From Mnemiopsis leidyi (taxonomy: Eukaryota; Ctenophora; Tentaculata; Lobata; Bolinopsidae), in the NCBI GenBank assembly GCA_000226015.1, contig JH154536.1, forward strand, positions 334,748-376,321: a DNA stretch of 41,574 nt, in the 5' to 3' direction. Numbering within the stretch: the stretch's first letter is position 1; each line of letters begins with the position of its first letter. The notes below the pieces were generated by a model. The model saw only the letters and a list, made by a program, of their open reading frames with translations, was not told where the DNA came from and made no database searches. This document shows, in pieces, positions 13,962 through 25,379 of this stretch. The position numbers and the translations under genes were made by a program.

Positions 13962-14943
13962 CAACGTCATCATCTTACATTTCTAGATCTTCTACCGCCG
14001 TCAAGTTGCTAAAACTTGTTACGAAACACACGTACATAGTACGTATATAAGTACACGTACTAGTCGATATATTTTGTCAGTCAGCTTATACAACATGGGC
14101 TTCAAGCTTAACATTTCTCGGCATGTTCTACTGTTCGCTACGTACGTTCTATGAACATGTGATTTGTGGTAGTATATGTGTTGATTTTGATGTATTTTGA
14201 AATTTAAATTGCACCTCTTTATTCAATCCGATTTAGGCTTGAGCACTGCTGACTATAAAAGGTTTATGAGGATATTGTTGAAGATTTGTTATTGTGTCAA
14301 TGTCAATCCACGGCCTCAATGAGAAAATTTTCAATGAGAGTCTTCATGCAAAATTGGCCTTGTCATTTATCATTACTGAATTTATAGTCTAGCCTTATAC
14401 TCATTATTTCAAGTTTTTAACTTGTATTTGTATTTTTAATCGAGACTGATGAGCCAATTATGGTTTAACCTCCATTATATGTTCGAACAATTTGAATCAT
14501 CAACATTTTACATTAAGATTACATAAAAACTGCACTTGCATAAGTTACTTTCTTGTCTAGAAGTATACATATTTCGTTTTCTTGCCATTTTTCTGTTGCC
14601 CGTTCAGCCAAAGTTAGGTTAAACTCAGAGCACCTTCCTTGCCAATCAACGATTGAGCAGTAGTATACAGTTTTATCAGCAAACTGTTTATGATCGGACT
14701 GATTATATTTGGGATAATCATGAATGTCGACTTGAATTTGATTAACGTGACTTCGTCTCGAAAACCTAGTGTTGCATTTTCGTATTCATACTTTCGTAAC
14801 AATTAGCTAACATCAGAAGATTCAAGTCTTGATATCTGAGGTAAGTGAGATATTGCATTTTTAAAGCTTGCTCTTGTATATCGCAGTGCCTTGGGTCGTC
14901 GTCAATTGCGCGAAAATTTACCAATTTGACTTTGAGGATAACA

Positions 14944-15003
14944 AATCAATAATCGAAGATTATTGATTAGTTGATCATGCCCATATATATGGGAATGATC
15001 AAC
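14944..15003. other. Two adjacent perfect or near-perfect hairpins
   Basis: The first inverted repeat, 14944-14968, has perfect 11-base arms (AATCAATAATC) around a GAA loop. One base later, 14970-15003 is a 34-base palindrome with arms GTTGATCAT / ATGATCAAC around a CCCATATATATGGG core and one mismatched pair. Both lie 27-86 bases past the stop codon of gene A, so they would fall in its 3' untranslated region or just beyond it. They could shape 3'-end processing or be remains of an inverted-repeat element. Confidence 0.7.
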
Positions 15004-15029
15004 AAATCATCATATATGGGATGAATAAG

Positions 15030-15863
15030 TTATACATTCAAACCTGGCCCTGGAGCTAGCACAGCACAATCCTTCCCGAACACAATGTTCCTGGTACTCT
15101 TGTGCAACCTGATCTGTATCTTGGAGACCTCTACTAGAACAGCGGGGTCCACCGGAACTGTGTTGCTGAGATCCAACTCAACTCCGTTCACAACAGTGAC
15201 GTACTCACTACCGGTTGTTGCTATGGTTACCGTGTTGGAACCAGTCTTTAAAACTGACGCGTCGAAAGTGTTATCAATAGCTTCTTCCCAGTTGGATTGT
15301 TCTGGAGTCTTCTTTCTAAACCGGACCACACTGGAAGTACTGCTTTCCACCATGAGCCGGAATCTCATCCCTGAGTTCTCGTCATTGTCCAGAATATCCA
15401 GCCAGACCGTCCCTTCTTCCACTACGGTAAAGTCTAAGTTTATTCTGAAGGAGGACTCCGTACCGACATTGACTCCTTCGGGAAGCTGGAAGTTGACAAA
15501 TGGGCCATTGCCTGAGTCCTGAGCATCCTGAGTTTCGTAGGTCAGATCGCCAAACTTGAACACTGGACTCATAAAGCTGAGTCTGATTTCTGAAACTATT
15601 ATGTAAAAAGCATGAATAGTTAGTGGGCTTATAAATGGCAATGGGTTTATATAAATTTGGTGTCGGACAACCGGTTAAAGGAACCTGAAGTCGAGTATGG
15701 GGCCAAACAAGATAAATCAAAAGATTGTCCAATGTTGGAAATCTAAAATAGAAAATAAAATCGCTTTGAATGTAATTCATAGCTTTTTGGCATAAAAAAT
15801 ATCACCTGCGTGAACGGTTAAGATCACCCCGAGAATCAATGTGCAGTACACGAAGCTGTTCAT
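15030..15863 (-). CDS. Gene A: secreted single-module protein, lectin-like fold possible
   Basis: Two exons: 15806-15863 and 15030-15589 (minus). Exon 1 encodes a 19-residue signal peptide, MNSFVYCTLILGVILTVHA, ending in the typical small-residue cleavage context. The intron starts GTGATA and ends TTTCAG, in phase 1. The mature part is 186 residues with few charged clusters and alternating strand-like segments, and it ends ...PGPGLNV before TAA. Its last 65 residues align with the C-terminal domain of gene D in this window: both share a G-x-N-x-V start, a V-x-x-NGV-[EQ]-[LI]-DL core, a PV-x(4)-L-x-EV segment and a closing AVL/AIL-x-P. The VNG core and strand pattern recall galectin/concanavalin-like beta-sandwiches, but I see no complete sugar-binding signature. 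Predicted role: secreted, possibly carbohydrate-binding protein (inference). Confidence 0.8.
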
Positions 15864-16896
15864 TATCCTGCTGAACATTTATTCAACATTTGCCTGATAT
15901 AATTATGATATAATAATAAATGCAATTATACGAATTTTTAGATTTTTAACCTTTGCTCTGTGAATTGTGATCTGTGATACCCTCAGATGAATCAGTGAAT
16001 TTAATCAAACTGTCATGGATTCGAGATAACATCCACACTGTGTAAACTCACTTGAACTAAATGAACTAGGAATCGGAATAGGTGTTCCTGTATCTCTACA
16101 TCTATAATTCTATTTTTCTCTAAATTTATCGACAGATAGCTGAGTTATTGGCTCTGATCCGACGCAAATTTGAACTTGGGATTTTGACAACCGTTTTTAA
16201 AGTATTGTGCGAAATTTTGATCCACTTCGCAGGGCAAGTTCGGCCTTCACCGATGCCTGAAGTATTTTGCTAATATTTACGTACAATTTATTTTCAGGTA
16301 AAAGCATAACTATGAAGCTATAAGATAACTATAACTGCATCTAATTGTTATATCCGTTATCCGTTGTTTCGGTTGAGAAGTAGAGGTAAAAGTGGTAGTT
16401 ACACAGCTGTTCAGGAGCTAAACCGAACTGTGTGTCATATGTGATAAGCTAAGTAAGATCTTAAGTTTTAAGGTCGATCGAATAACCTTCCAGTTCTAGT
16501 CCGACACCAGCAATCCTTCTTCATGAGTCACGTGCCCGTTGTTTGGTGGGTCCATTGGTCGTAGGTGCACCTTTTGTCAACTATTAATAATTAGACTTTG
16601 TGATCTTTAGTTGTCGGCTGGTGTGGTGTATACAATATACAGGTACAATATTATAGCGTTAGTGTTAACCCCGTCCATTGTACACATACGTTTTGTGAAG
16701 TTGTGGAGTGCAAAATCCTTTGTCCGTTCTGACCAGTAACCGTCCTTTTGTCTAATTTCGGGTGATGTCGAGCCAGAAATAATCGGAGTGTCACACAAAC
16801 ATTTTAATTCTTCGCCATTAGGCCAGAATAACTTGCTTGCTAACCTTTTTGTTGCTTTCTAGTCTGACTACGCTTGTCGTAGCATAAAGCAAGATC

Positions 16897-17280
16897 ATGT
16901 TGAAACGGATCAAAAAAGTTACATACGGGACCTTGACCGATCGTCCGCTACTTCCAGAGCAGCAAGAACTAGACCACCAGACATCGCAGGCCGTGAAAAC
17001 AAAATCGGTCCCAAAACTAGCTCTCTACTACACAGTCCTGAGCGGCAAGGCAGTTCTCTACGTCATAGACACTATGGGAGAGTGGCTGGCAGAGTTCTTC
17101 GGGATCACACCCCCACTAGAATGGTACATTGAGGAGGAGGAGAGGAGACAGGGGGTTCGACAGAGGGGTGGTAAGCGAGATCAGGGTCTCGATGTTGAGG
17201 AGACGTGTTTAGTTGAGGAGACGTGTTCAGTCGAGGACGATGTTGTTTCAGACACCGGGAAGATCGGGAAGATCGGGTAA
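16897..17280 (+). CDS. FAM177-like protein, short form
   Basis: A 127-residue frame. The segment from about residue 43 to 82 (LYYTVLSGKAVLYVIDTMGE, then WLAEFFGITPPLEW, then an acidic EEEERR run) matches the conserved C-terminal part of the FAM177 family: a hydrophobic stretch followed by a G-E-x-[LI]-A-x-x-[FL]-GI-[ST]-x-P motif and an acidic/basic helix. The family's usual N-terminal RRxIHF...EEY block is not visible. A stop lies in frame 12 bases before the ATG, and a good acceptor (TTGTTGCTTTCTAG) ends at 16862, so the start looks genuine and the upstream exon would be untranslated. The tail contains a 21-base tandem duplication (VEETC twice) and ends in a DNA repeat. FAM177 proteins are poorly characterised, with vertebrate members linked to the Golgi. 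The assignment rests on one conserved block. Confidence 0.55.
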   Translation: MLKRIKKVTYGTLTDRPLLPEQQELDHQTSQAVKTKSVPKLALYYTVLSGKAVLYVIDTMGEWLAEFFGITPPLEWYIEEEERRQGVRQRGGKRDQGLDVEETCLVEETCSVEDDVVSDTGKIGKIG

Positions 17281-17367
17281 TGAACAGAAAAGATCAGACA
17301 CCGGGAAGATCAGGTAATGAACAGAAAAGATCAGACACCGGGAAGATCGAGTATTGAACAGAAAAGA
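17248..17367. repeat. 37-bp tandem repeat crossing the stop codon
   Basis: Three copies: 17248-17293 (46 bases, with an extra internal AGATCGGGA), 17294-17330 and 17331-17367 (37 bases each). The unit starts TCAGACACCGGGAAGATC. The first copy encodes the last residues, DTGKIGKIG, and the TAA stop of the FAM177-like gene. The other two would lie in its 3' untranslated region. Confidence 0.9.
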
Positions 17368-19660
17368 GGGGTTGCATCTTTTGTACTTTGTTGAGTTTAC
17401 AGTTCACGGTTGACAGTAAAAACCCCGAAGGAAAGAGCGAATGGATAAGATATATCTATAATGCAGTAGTGCTCACTATTAATGAGTCTTAAAGAAAGTT
17501 CAAATCGTTAACTGCAATTGGAAATAAGAAAGCAGTAAAGCACAGCCTTCTATTGAAGCACTGAGCTAACTTTAGGGTAAAACGAATCGTAATCAACAGC
17601 TATTGAACTTAAAATGTGATAAAATTAAAATTCAGTTTGGCAAAATGATCTAAAGTAAAAATTTTTAGAAGAAATTTTGAATGATCTCGACACAATTTAC
17701 GAATTCAAATTGATGAATTTGATTAAAAAGATTTGATATTGAGATTTCAAAAATTTGGCATGTTTCATTGTCAAATGTTAGTTTTACTGCAGTTTAAAAA
17801 TCATGGGCACTTCAGCTCAGTGCGGTGGCTGCAGAATGTCTAATAGTAGTGATGCAGAAAACTTATGATCAAAAATGACCGAATGTTCATTGAGCTGATG
17901 TGAAACAGATCAAAAAGGAGCATACGAGTCAGAATAAATGGGTGAATCTAAATTAATTTAGTCATTCATATAAATGAAAATAACTCGCCACTTACTTTGT
18001 TTCAACTTTAAAATTGTTATAAATTTGGCGGGGTTAATGCAAACCCATACAAAGCAAGTGCATCATAAACATTTCGAGGTAATTTTCGATCAATGCAATT
18101 TAATTTTCTTTATTCAGCGAAAAATATAATTTGGGTTAATGTGGCCACTATTTTGAGATGCTTCCAAGGAACGAAAGCTTAGGGGTTCCGTGCAGTCTAA
18201 TCTTTACATCATATATAATTATAAATATATATAGTCAAAACAGCACGCATATTGTTTCTTAACAATTGTGTAAGAGTACATAAGTAGCATCTATTTATCT
18301 AAAATGTTACAAAAATTAAAGTTTATGATTAGTTAGATATCATGATAGTTGGTCTTCTACACCCTATTGGCATAATATCAAATGAACCTGATCACTAAAC
18401 TCATCGCGGCTGAATGAATAGTATAAAACATTAGTATAACATTGCGATGAGAAACAAAAAGAAGTAAGGAAAACAGTTGAAAACGGAGTGCCATCAGCAT
18501 AAGATCATCGCAACCATTTTCAAAATATTTTAATTTTAAAGATGGTGATGACGTGATGTATTTGATAAAGGATATAAAAGTAGAACAATCAGATTAAATA
18601 AGAAACTACAAACGGGTCATTGCTTATTATATATACAATGCTACTTCAATTTAAATAAAGTGATTGCTTATAGTAGAAGACAAAGCCATATCCAACAAAC
18701 TTTACTGCAAGCACATTCGGAAACTTTGCGAATAAAGGCTTGACTTTGAGGTAGTTGAGGTAAACTAAATATTTTGATGGCCTCACAAATAGCAACTGTG
18801 TCATTGCTCTAGGCCGCATGACACCTTGCCAAAACTAATAACTTCACCCGGCATTGCGATCTTCACCATTATGTGTGAGAATAACGACCACCGATCAACT
18901 CATGACTGACATCTGTCCGAACAATATTGTCTTGCACGTGCAGGAATATTTGTATTGCAGATCAGGTTTGGCCTTATTTTTGGCATCATCGATTCGAATA
19001 GTGGATTTCACAGTGGATTTTCATAATCTTTTTAATGTCTTTTACAGTAAGCGCGGCCAAAAAGCGTCAATTTTAGAACGGGTTCTTGCTAGTAGTAGTG
19101 CTAAAATGTGATGATCGATGTCTGGGTTATTAGGGTCCGAGAAATAATGTTGGGCAAGTCATTATTCAAGACAGGTTAAACACTTAATGACTTGTAGGGG
19201 CAGGTGGTCTGGCCTCATGATATATCTCAGTTTTTCTAAAAATCGAGCATGAAAAATATCCTGCAGCAAGAAGTGACGTGATAGGACCGCCCACTTGATC
19301 AAACCATGACTTAGATATAGTATTCATGATAACGCCCATTTTAGATCAACATAACAACCAGTTAAGTTTTAAAGAATTAAAGTAATGAAAATATATTGAG
19401 TAGTGCTGCGCCTGTAGTGAAAAGCTAAAGTCATTTGGTATGACATAACTCTCATGATAGAATTAAATAAAAGTTTTCAAATAATAAATTGCTGTAGGGA
19501 ACTAAACTAACAAGTCACTGACTTTCAGAGCTTTCCATTCATAATTATGTATCTTATACAATGTTTCTTAAACAATGTATCTTAATATACAATGTATCTT
19601 ATACAATGTATCTTATATACAATGCTTAATGATTTTAAACAGAACGACTATTGGATAAGC
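17368..19660. other. Intergenic, no gene supported
   Basis: A+T-rich DNA with no convincing exon. An open frame at 18854-19111 on the plus strand has no recognisable domain and no clear splice context, and was not called. An A+T-rich tandem repeat occupies 19549-19626. Confidence 0.45.
19549..19626. repeat. Imperfect A+T-rich tandem repeat
   Basis: About five imperfect copies of a 15-19 base unit built on ACAATGTATCTTAT. Copies vary in length by short TA insertions, typical of slippage. Confidence 0.8.
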
Positions 19661-19662
19661 AG

Positions 19663-20036
19663 ATTATATCATTAATTGGACAAATAAGGTAGACGCTTTG
19701 AAAAATAGGAACATTCGACCTATACGCTTAAAGAGGAAACCGGCTAAAAATTCAGCCAGGAAAGCGGACCAAATGATCCTAACTCAATATCCAATCGTCA
19801 TTGCTTATTGCTTACGTGCACCAAAGGGCCCACCTTCATTTCCAATTAGTGATGATGTACCTGAGTTGAATGAACTTGAGGACAAAATCAAGTTGGAGAG
19901 GATCAGGTAAGCTTAGTCAGCATCCATGATGTTACAAACCCTATGGGGCATTACTGCACCCAATCTCCAAACTTACAGTAATGGTACAACAAGAAACAAA
20001 CAAACACAGAGACCAAATGGAATTGAGGCAAACTAG
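19663..20036 (+). CDS. Candidate two-exon 3' gene fragment, unknown protein
   Basis: Proposed exons are 19663-19909 and 19979-20036. The first opens after ATAAGCAG and ends at a strong donor, GATCAG|GTAAGC. Its peptide has a basic segment (RPIRLKRKPAKNSARKADQ), a hydrophobic patch (YPIVIAYCLRAP) and an acidic end (DDVPELNELEDKIKLERI). The second opens after CCAAACTTACAG and, joined in phase 2, stops after about 19 more residues. The charged/hydrophobic pattern and the quality of the donor argue for coding. No ATG exon was found upstream and I recognise no family. An alternative frame in the second exon stays open longer (to 20193), so the join is uncertain. Confidence 0.33.
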
Positions 20037-21755
20037 CTCGCTCAGAAAGGGACTGAGTACTGGTTCAACTCAGGTCTGTCAAATACAAGATGTCTTTTCT
20101 AACTCTACTTCGGCACAGATCAGAGCATGTTTTCTGACACTACTTAAAGTACATAAAGTTCATACCCTAAACAGTTGTTGTACTTCATCATGAATGAGGG
20201 TTCTAAACGATCATGGCTTGTTCAATCAAACTAGCTTCTTTGTAATGACCAGTACAAAGTTCACATCATGCAGATTATGAGTATAACGTACTAACGTCAT
20301 AGTCCGGTGGAGCTGTGTCCTCAACAATTGCTAACAATATGCATAAATCAAAATGATAAAGCTCCGCCTAAACTAGCGGGGGTTCGAGTGGCCTCTGGCC
20401 ATGGCCTAGAGTTAATCAAAATTCATGCTAGGGGATAAACGATCATGTCTTTCATACAATATACAACCGCTTTCCCTGAAATAATGAAATAAATGTAGTC
20501 AAAGCAAAACGACTTGGTGGAGCTTTGAAGAGAAATTCGTGGCTGCATTGCGTCGAAATACATATCAACATATATTTTCCTAAAATTAAAATAAAATTTG
20601 ATAATCAAGCTTACTATGTACTCAATTGTGTTTATTGATAAGGACAAATTTCTCCAAGTGACAAAATTACCAAATATCTTATCATTGCATTCAGACGATC
20701 ATTTTGGCCAAAATGGCTTCAAATAAGGACATGTGACCTTGATAAGTAAAAAAAGTCGACGATGCGATAGAATGAAATTATTGAAAAATTTTGGACTTCT
20801 TGCATCAACATATTTGGACACATTGCAATGTGCAAACAGATTGGACATGAGACCCCTCATGAAAGTTGGTATAACACGGCTATAATCTTTTAATGACATC
20901 ATTATAATCAATATAATCGATTCTAGTTTTCGGTTATGGTAAGGATGCGTTCTAACTCGACTGCGAGTGTATATCATACCGGTAGGTATCGTTCGACGTG
21001 CCTTTGCCCGCGGTCGCTGTTCGCAACAAATTAAATTTAAATAATTACTTAAAGTTAAATAAAATTATCATGGTTGCAACAACTAATTAGATATAAATAG
21101 CAGAGTAAACTTAACAAAACCATGTCACTAAGAAAACTATGTAAGATTATGTAGAGGTGTGTATTGTTTAAGAGGGAATAAGCTAGGCAGGTAGGCAGGG
21201 CAGTGTTTTTTCTTCTCCTAGCTTCTTCACGTTAACCTTTCATGAGGGAAGTCATGTATAGTTGTATACACATTTGTTATCGAAGCTACTTAAAACCCTT
21301 GAGATAATTTAATTTGTGAAATGTGACGTGTGAATTTGCTTTTTAAATTCTTAAAAATGATGATAAGAAACAAATGACTTATGACTTCCACAATTTGTTT
21401 CAGTATTTATCTTTCAGATGAAAAATTACAATTGCGGAGTTCTTCACCTTGTTAAACAAAACAGGATATCTAAGTTTAGAGTTCATATTGATTTTGTTTA
21501 ATATGCAGCAAAGAGTTATATACGCTTGCAAGTTGAAATCTTATATCTTATCAATGTGACTGGTCGTCTGGTTAGAGAGAAACGCAATCCGGAGTTTCGT
21601 TTCGAGTATCTGAGTCAGGTATGTCATTCCGAAACTTTGAAAATTGGTCGTAACTCGTGATTAAATAAGTTCTATTATTAGAGTTAGACAATAATATGAC
21701 ATGTATTTATAAAGTGAAGAACAAAGCGTTTTAACTAATTTCTGATTTTCCTTAC
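20037..21755. other. Intergenic; includes the unresolved 3' end of gene 1
   Basis: No independent gene is supported. The terminal exon of gene 1 should lie near the high-coordinate side. One candidate is 21572-21609 (minus), opened by GACTCAG in phase 1 and reading 12 residues to a TAA. From about 21200 upward the DNA is recognisably homologous to the region starting near 25380, showing that the gene 1/gene 2 duplication extends beyond the coding exons. Confidence 0.4.
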
Positions 21756-23178
21756 CTGAAGAAAGAAATAAGCATTCTGCAGGAGAACCATTAGACCATG
21801 CATCAACAGTTCCGTCTCCCACCCTAGTAAAATGAAAAGATCTTGTCTCCAAGTAAAACACATATTCCCAGCTGTGTTTTAAAAGAGAGATATGACCGTA
21901 GTAGGAGGATGAACCAAGATTTCCTCTGTGAACGGTACCTTGATATGAACCTATGGTAGGGCTCGTCATGATCAGTTTGTCAGCGGTAAAGGTTGCTGTG
22001 TAATCCAATCCTCCATCGAAAGAGGAAAAGGCGGTGCATAGTTTTTCTGAAAGGATTTTTAAAGTTCAACTATGATATTCGCTCTAAAAAAGCAATAAGT
22101 AATAGAACTACGTAAAGTGGCTAATAATTATATCTCGTAATAATCGTCATTTACTCAGAACAAACTAGAACTTCTTACCTGGAAGGGGACATTCAACAGG
22201 AACACAGTTTTCCCATGAACTATGAATTACATCAAACCCCACCCTAGTCCAATAAAATGTTGCTGACCCCACATCAAACACATAATCAAACGTATTTCCT
22301 ATGTCGGAAAAAGTGATAGTCCCTGTATAGGTTGTTGAACCAGCTGATCCCCTGTCGACAGTTCCATTGGAATTGTCCCTAGTCCCTCTCAAGCTTGTCA
22401 TATATAGTTTGTCGGCCGTGAATGTAGCCTTGAAGTCTCCGATGGAGTGAGAGAAGGAACTGCACCATTCCTCTATGGAATAGTGGGTTGTGAGTCGAAC
22501 ATTTAGAGGTTTTAGCGGCGCTTGTAGTCCCTCCTTATTCTAATTTGATCTTGATCATACTGGCCATAAATGTTATTACAGCAGGATATAATCAATTGGA
22601 TAGTTACATTTAGTAATTATATGGGTAAGAATATCAAAGCCCTAAGTAAATTAACAACTAACCTGGCAAGGGGCAGTCTATCGGGATACCATTGAGCCAT
22701 TTTCCAGATACAGAAGTCTCTCCGTCAAGGGTCCAATAGATCGATGACGACCTTATGTAAAATACGTACTGGTATTTTTGATTTTTGTCAGTGAAAGTGA
22801 CTTCTCCCTTGTAAGTAGGCGAACCCGGAGATCCTCTGTCCAGGGTTCCTTCAGCGTCAGCACGGGTCGAGCTCTTCAGAAGTATCTTGTCGGTTGTAAA
22901 AGTCACATTGAACGGGGAATCTCCAAACACGAAGCTACTGCATTGTGCTCCTGGAGGATAGAAGGGTTATAAGATTATTCGTCTACTTTTCTTCTTACAT
23001 AAACATATAAGGAATAAAATCAATGCTAATTATCATAGCAGTTTAGGAAAAAGGAGGCATTTGCAAATTTGCATTGATCCATCTTGCCTGCACTTGGAAT
23101 TAAGCAGTGGAAGAAGATCCTCGTCGTTAAACAAAACAACAGAACACCAAAATGTCGATTTAGAACCTCCATCTGCAT
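21756..23178 (-). CDS. Array gene 1: secreted A-B-C modular protein
   Basis: Minus-strand exons: 23088-23178 (signal peptide, two in-frame ATGs, hydrophobic core GVLLFCLTTRIFFHCLIPSA), 22663-22950 (module A, 288 bases), 22179-22472 (module B, 294) and 21756-22046 (module C, 291). Every junction is phase 1 and each module exon is divisible by three. Each module is about 96-98 residues with one Cys near the start (C-x-[SA]-F) and one near the end (P-x-[ED]-C-x-L). Between them come a TF-[ST]-[TA]-DK-[IL] strand, a GT-[LV]-[DH]-RG-x-x-GS-x-x-Y-x-G core, an aromatic Y-x-F-[YD] strand and a W-T or F-T turn. The paired Cys suggest a disulfide-closed beta domain. Potential N-glycosylation sites include NVT, NGT and NGS. 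The first intron uses a GC donor (CAG|GCAAGA). I recognise no named family. The 3' end is unresolved. Likely extracellular; function unknown. Confidence 0.8.
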
Positions 23179-25379
23179 CAATGGTACTGTTAGTGAAATG
23201 TAATTTTATAAATAGAGAAAGGTATCTTTAGGGACCAGGGGTCACAAATCGTTCGTAATCATATCACTATCACGTGAATATTTCGTATTTTTACCCCGCC
23301 CGAAAAATACCTTTCTTTATTAGTTTATAAAACGGTTTTCTAAGTCCATTATAGCATGGCAATTAAGGACATTTTCAAACGATCGCATTTATACACCAGC
23401 TAATACATGCACAGCGTGAAATGCCCAATTGCATCAAATTAAAAATACTATGCAAAATGATCGGGCAAAGATCAAGCAGTGAAGAATTGGAACCAATATT
23501 CGTTTGTTGCCAAGGTTGCAGTGTCTGTCGTAGATAGAAGAGGTGATAGCAGCTCTCAGAAAGTCGAAACCACTACAACATTCCTGTACAGACTCGACAT
23601 TTAGTAGTGCTTCTAGCATTTAGCAGTGCTAGTAGCATTTAGTAGTGCTATACTAGCACACGTACTAAATAGCCATAGTACGTGGGCTAGTAGAGCACGT
23701 GCTAAATTTCGAAGGATGATTTGAAGCCGTAGTACTGCTACGGCTTTAAATCATCAGTCTTAATAGTAATAAGTATTTCCCACTTTCCCATGGCAACTAG
23801 ATAAAATAAAGTGTAAGATAGCTATTTTTGATCGTGTGTTTTGCTGTTTCCTAGTCAATAATAGGGCACTTGCTGCAGCCGAACAAATAATAGTTGTGCT
23901 CACTTTTAAGATCCTAGCTCTAGGCTAAGTGGAGAAAAAGGACACAAGTTTATCGAGTATGCAAACTCGAGCTGCTAGTGGAGTCATAGTGATACAAGTA
24001 GAGTAATAGTGATACAGCATTACGTTGAAACATTTAGTATTCTTTTTATTGGATTTGGAACATTGAATCGCTGACTATTTCTGAAATCAACAAAACAAAC
24101 AAAAATGCTGAAAAGGAAGCTAATATTTTTCATTATAAAAGTAAAAACATTAAAGCACTGCTCTCAAAGGTATTTACGTATGAATGGCATTTACGTATGA
24201 AACTGAAAGTGAAAGAGCAATTTCTTTGACCGTTCCATTTTGACAATGTAACGTGTAAGATGTAACAACCGAATGGGGGGGGGGTATATTTTTTTAAATT
24301 TCAAAATTCAAATAGTTATACATCAATGAGTTACAGTGACCAAATGACAAATAGGAACTGCTTTATAAGAAGCAATGCTTAAAGACGTGGGCAAATTGAG
24401 GCTAGAAGCAGCGAACATCAACGTACAACCATTTTGGCTATACCCAACACACGGTGGCGAGACCATAATAACGTTGGGGCCGTCCTAAATCATTATAAAA
24501 TAAACAAAAATGATAAATCGTCAAATTGAAGTCACAAACATCTAAGAGATCAACACGACAAAAACAAACAACCCACAACCAACAAAATATATTAATAATT
24601 TTGACAAGTTATTTAGATATGTAAATAAATAAGTTATGAGACTGAGAGGAATGACCGAATAAAGAAGCCAAAACCGAGCGATGAACGAGAACCGGTCGTT
24701 CCGGTCCAGCATAATCTAAGGTGGCAAGCCAACCAGTGTTAACAGCGACGTACAGTCCTAAAATAAAAGGTCGTTCGACATTCGACAAGACCAACTGTCT
24801 CGGCTGTCTAGCAGCCGAGGATTCATACTGCTATCCTCGATGGGGCAGCCCAGATGTACGCCATGCCTGACAGACCAAAGCCACGGCAGAATCCCACACA
24901 CCAACCAGCGTGGCTAACAGGCCAAAATTTAGCTCAGTCAGCCCAGACAACGTCAGGTGACCACAAATATTTCATCAGGGATGATTTGAAGATAGTTGTG
25001 CTGATTGACTGCCTGACACAGACTGGGAGACTGTTCCAATTTTTAACAGTCCTATGAAAAAAGCTATTCCTTAGGACATCTGCATTAGGCGAAACGCTGC
25101 AACTATTATATCTGGTAACATCAGTAGCTGATTAGTGGGGTGGGGAGATAGGTGATTAGGATTTTATGACTATTTGACATTAATGAAATTTTAAAAACAC
25201 AAAAGAAGGAAACTGAAGATGTTACAAAACTATTAGAAGGTTGTGTAATTAGCCCTCGACCATGCTATGAAGCAAAGAACTAATCATAGTTTCTTGATTC
25301 CATGACCCTTAATCCATCTATTGAAGAAAAGTATAATAGGGACCCCGCCTTTGCATCGTGTATTTGTGAAGAACTGGCC
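23179..25379. other. Intergenic, no gene supported
   Basis: No exon with coding character was found. The stretch holds clustered TAGTAGTGCTAG-type words at about 23595-23650, an 18-bp-stem hairpin at 23715-23755, a run of G near 24275 and a small perfect hairpin (CTCGGCTG/CAGCCGAG) at 24799-24819 in a locally G+C-richer patch. Upstream control signals of gene 1 should lie just above 23178 but none is distinctive. Confidence 0.45.
23715..23755. other. Long hairpin, 18-base arms
   Basis: The left arm GATGATTTGAAGCCGTAG and right arm CTACGGCTTTAAATCATC pair over 18 bases with a single G-T-type mismatch around the loop TACTG. It lies in the intergenic space about 540 bases upstream of gene 1. 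It could be a small-RNA precursor, a transposon end remnant or an extruding cruciform. The stem is short for an animal microRNA precursor unless it extends imperfectly. Confidence 0.65.

Noticed and set aside
13727-14050. Plus-strand open frame with an Ala-Val repeat
   Set aside because: It is kept open only by the CAGTAG microsatellite. The flanks show no domain and no splice support.
15085-15522. 145-residue plus-strand open frame
   Set aside because: It is the antisense shadow of gene A exon 2, which has a signal peptide, good splice sites and homology to gene D.
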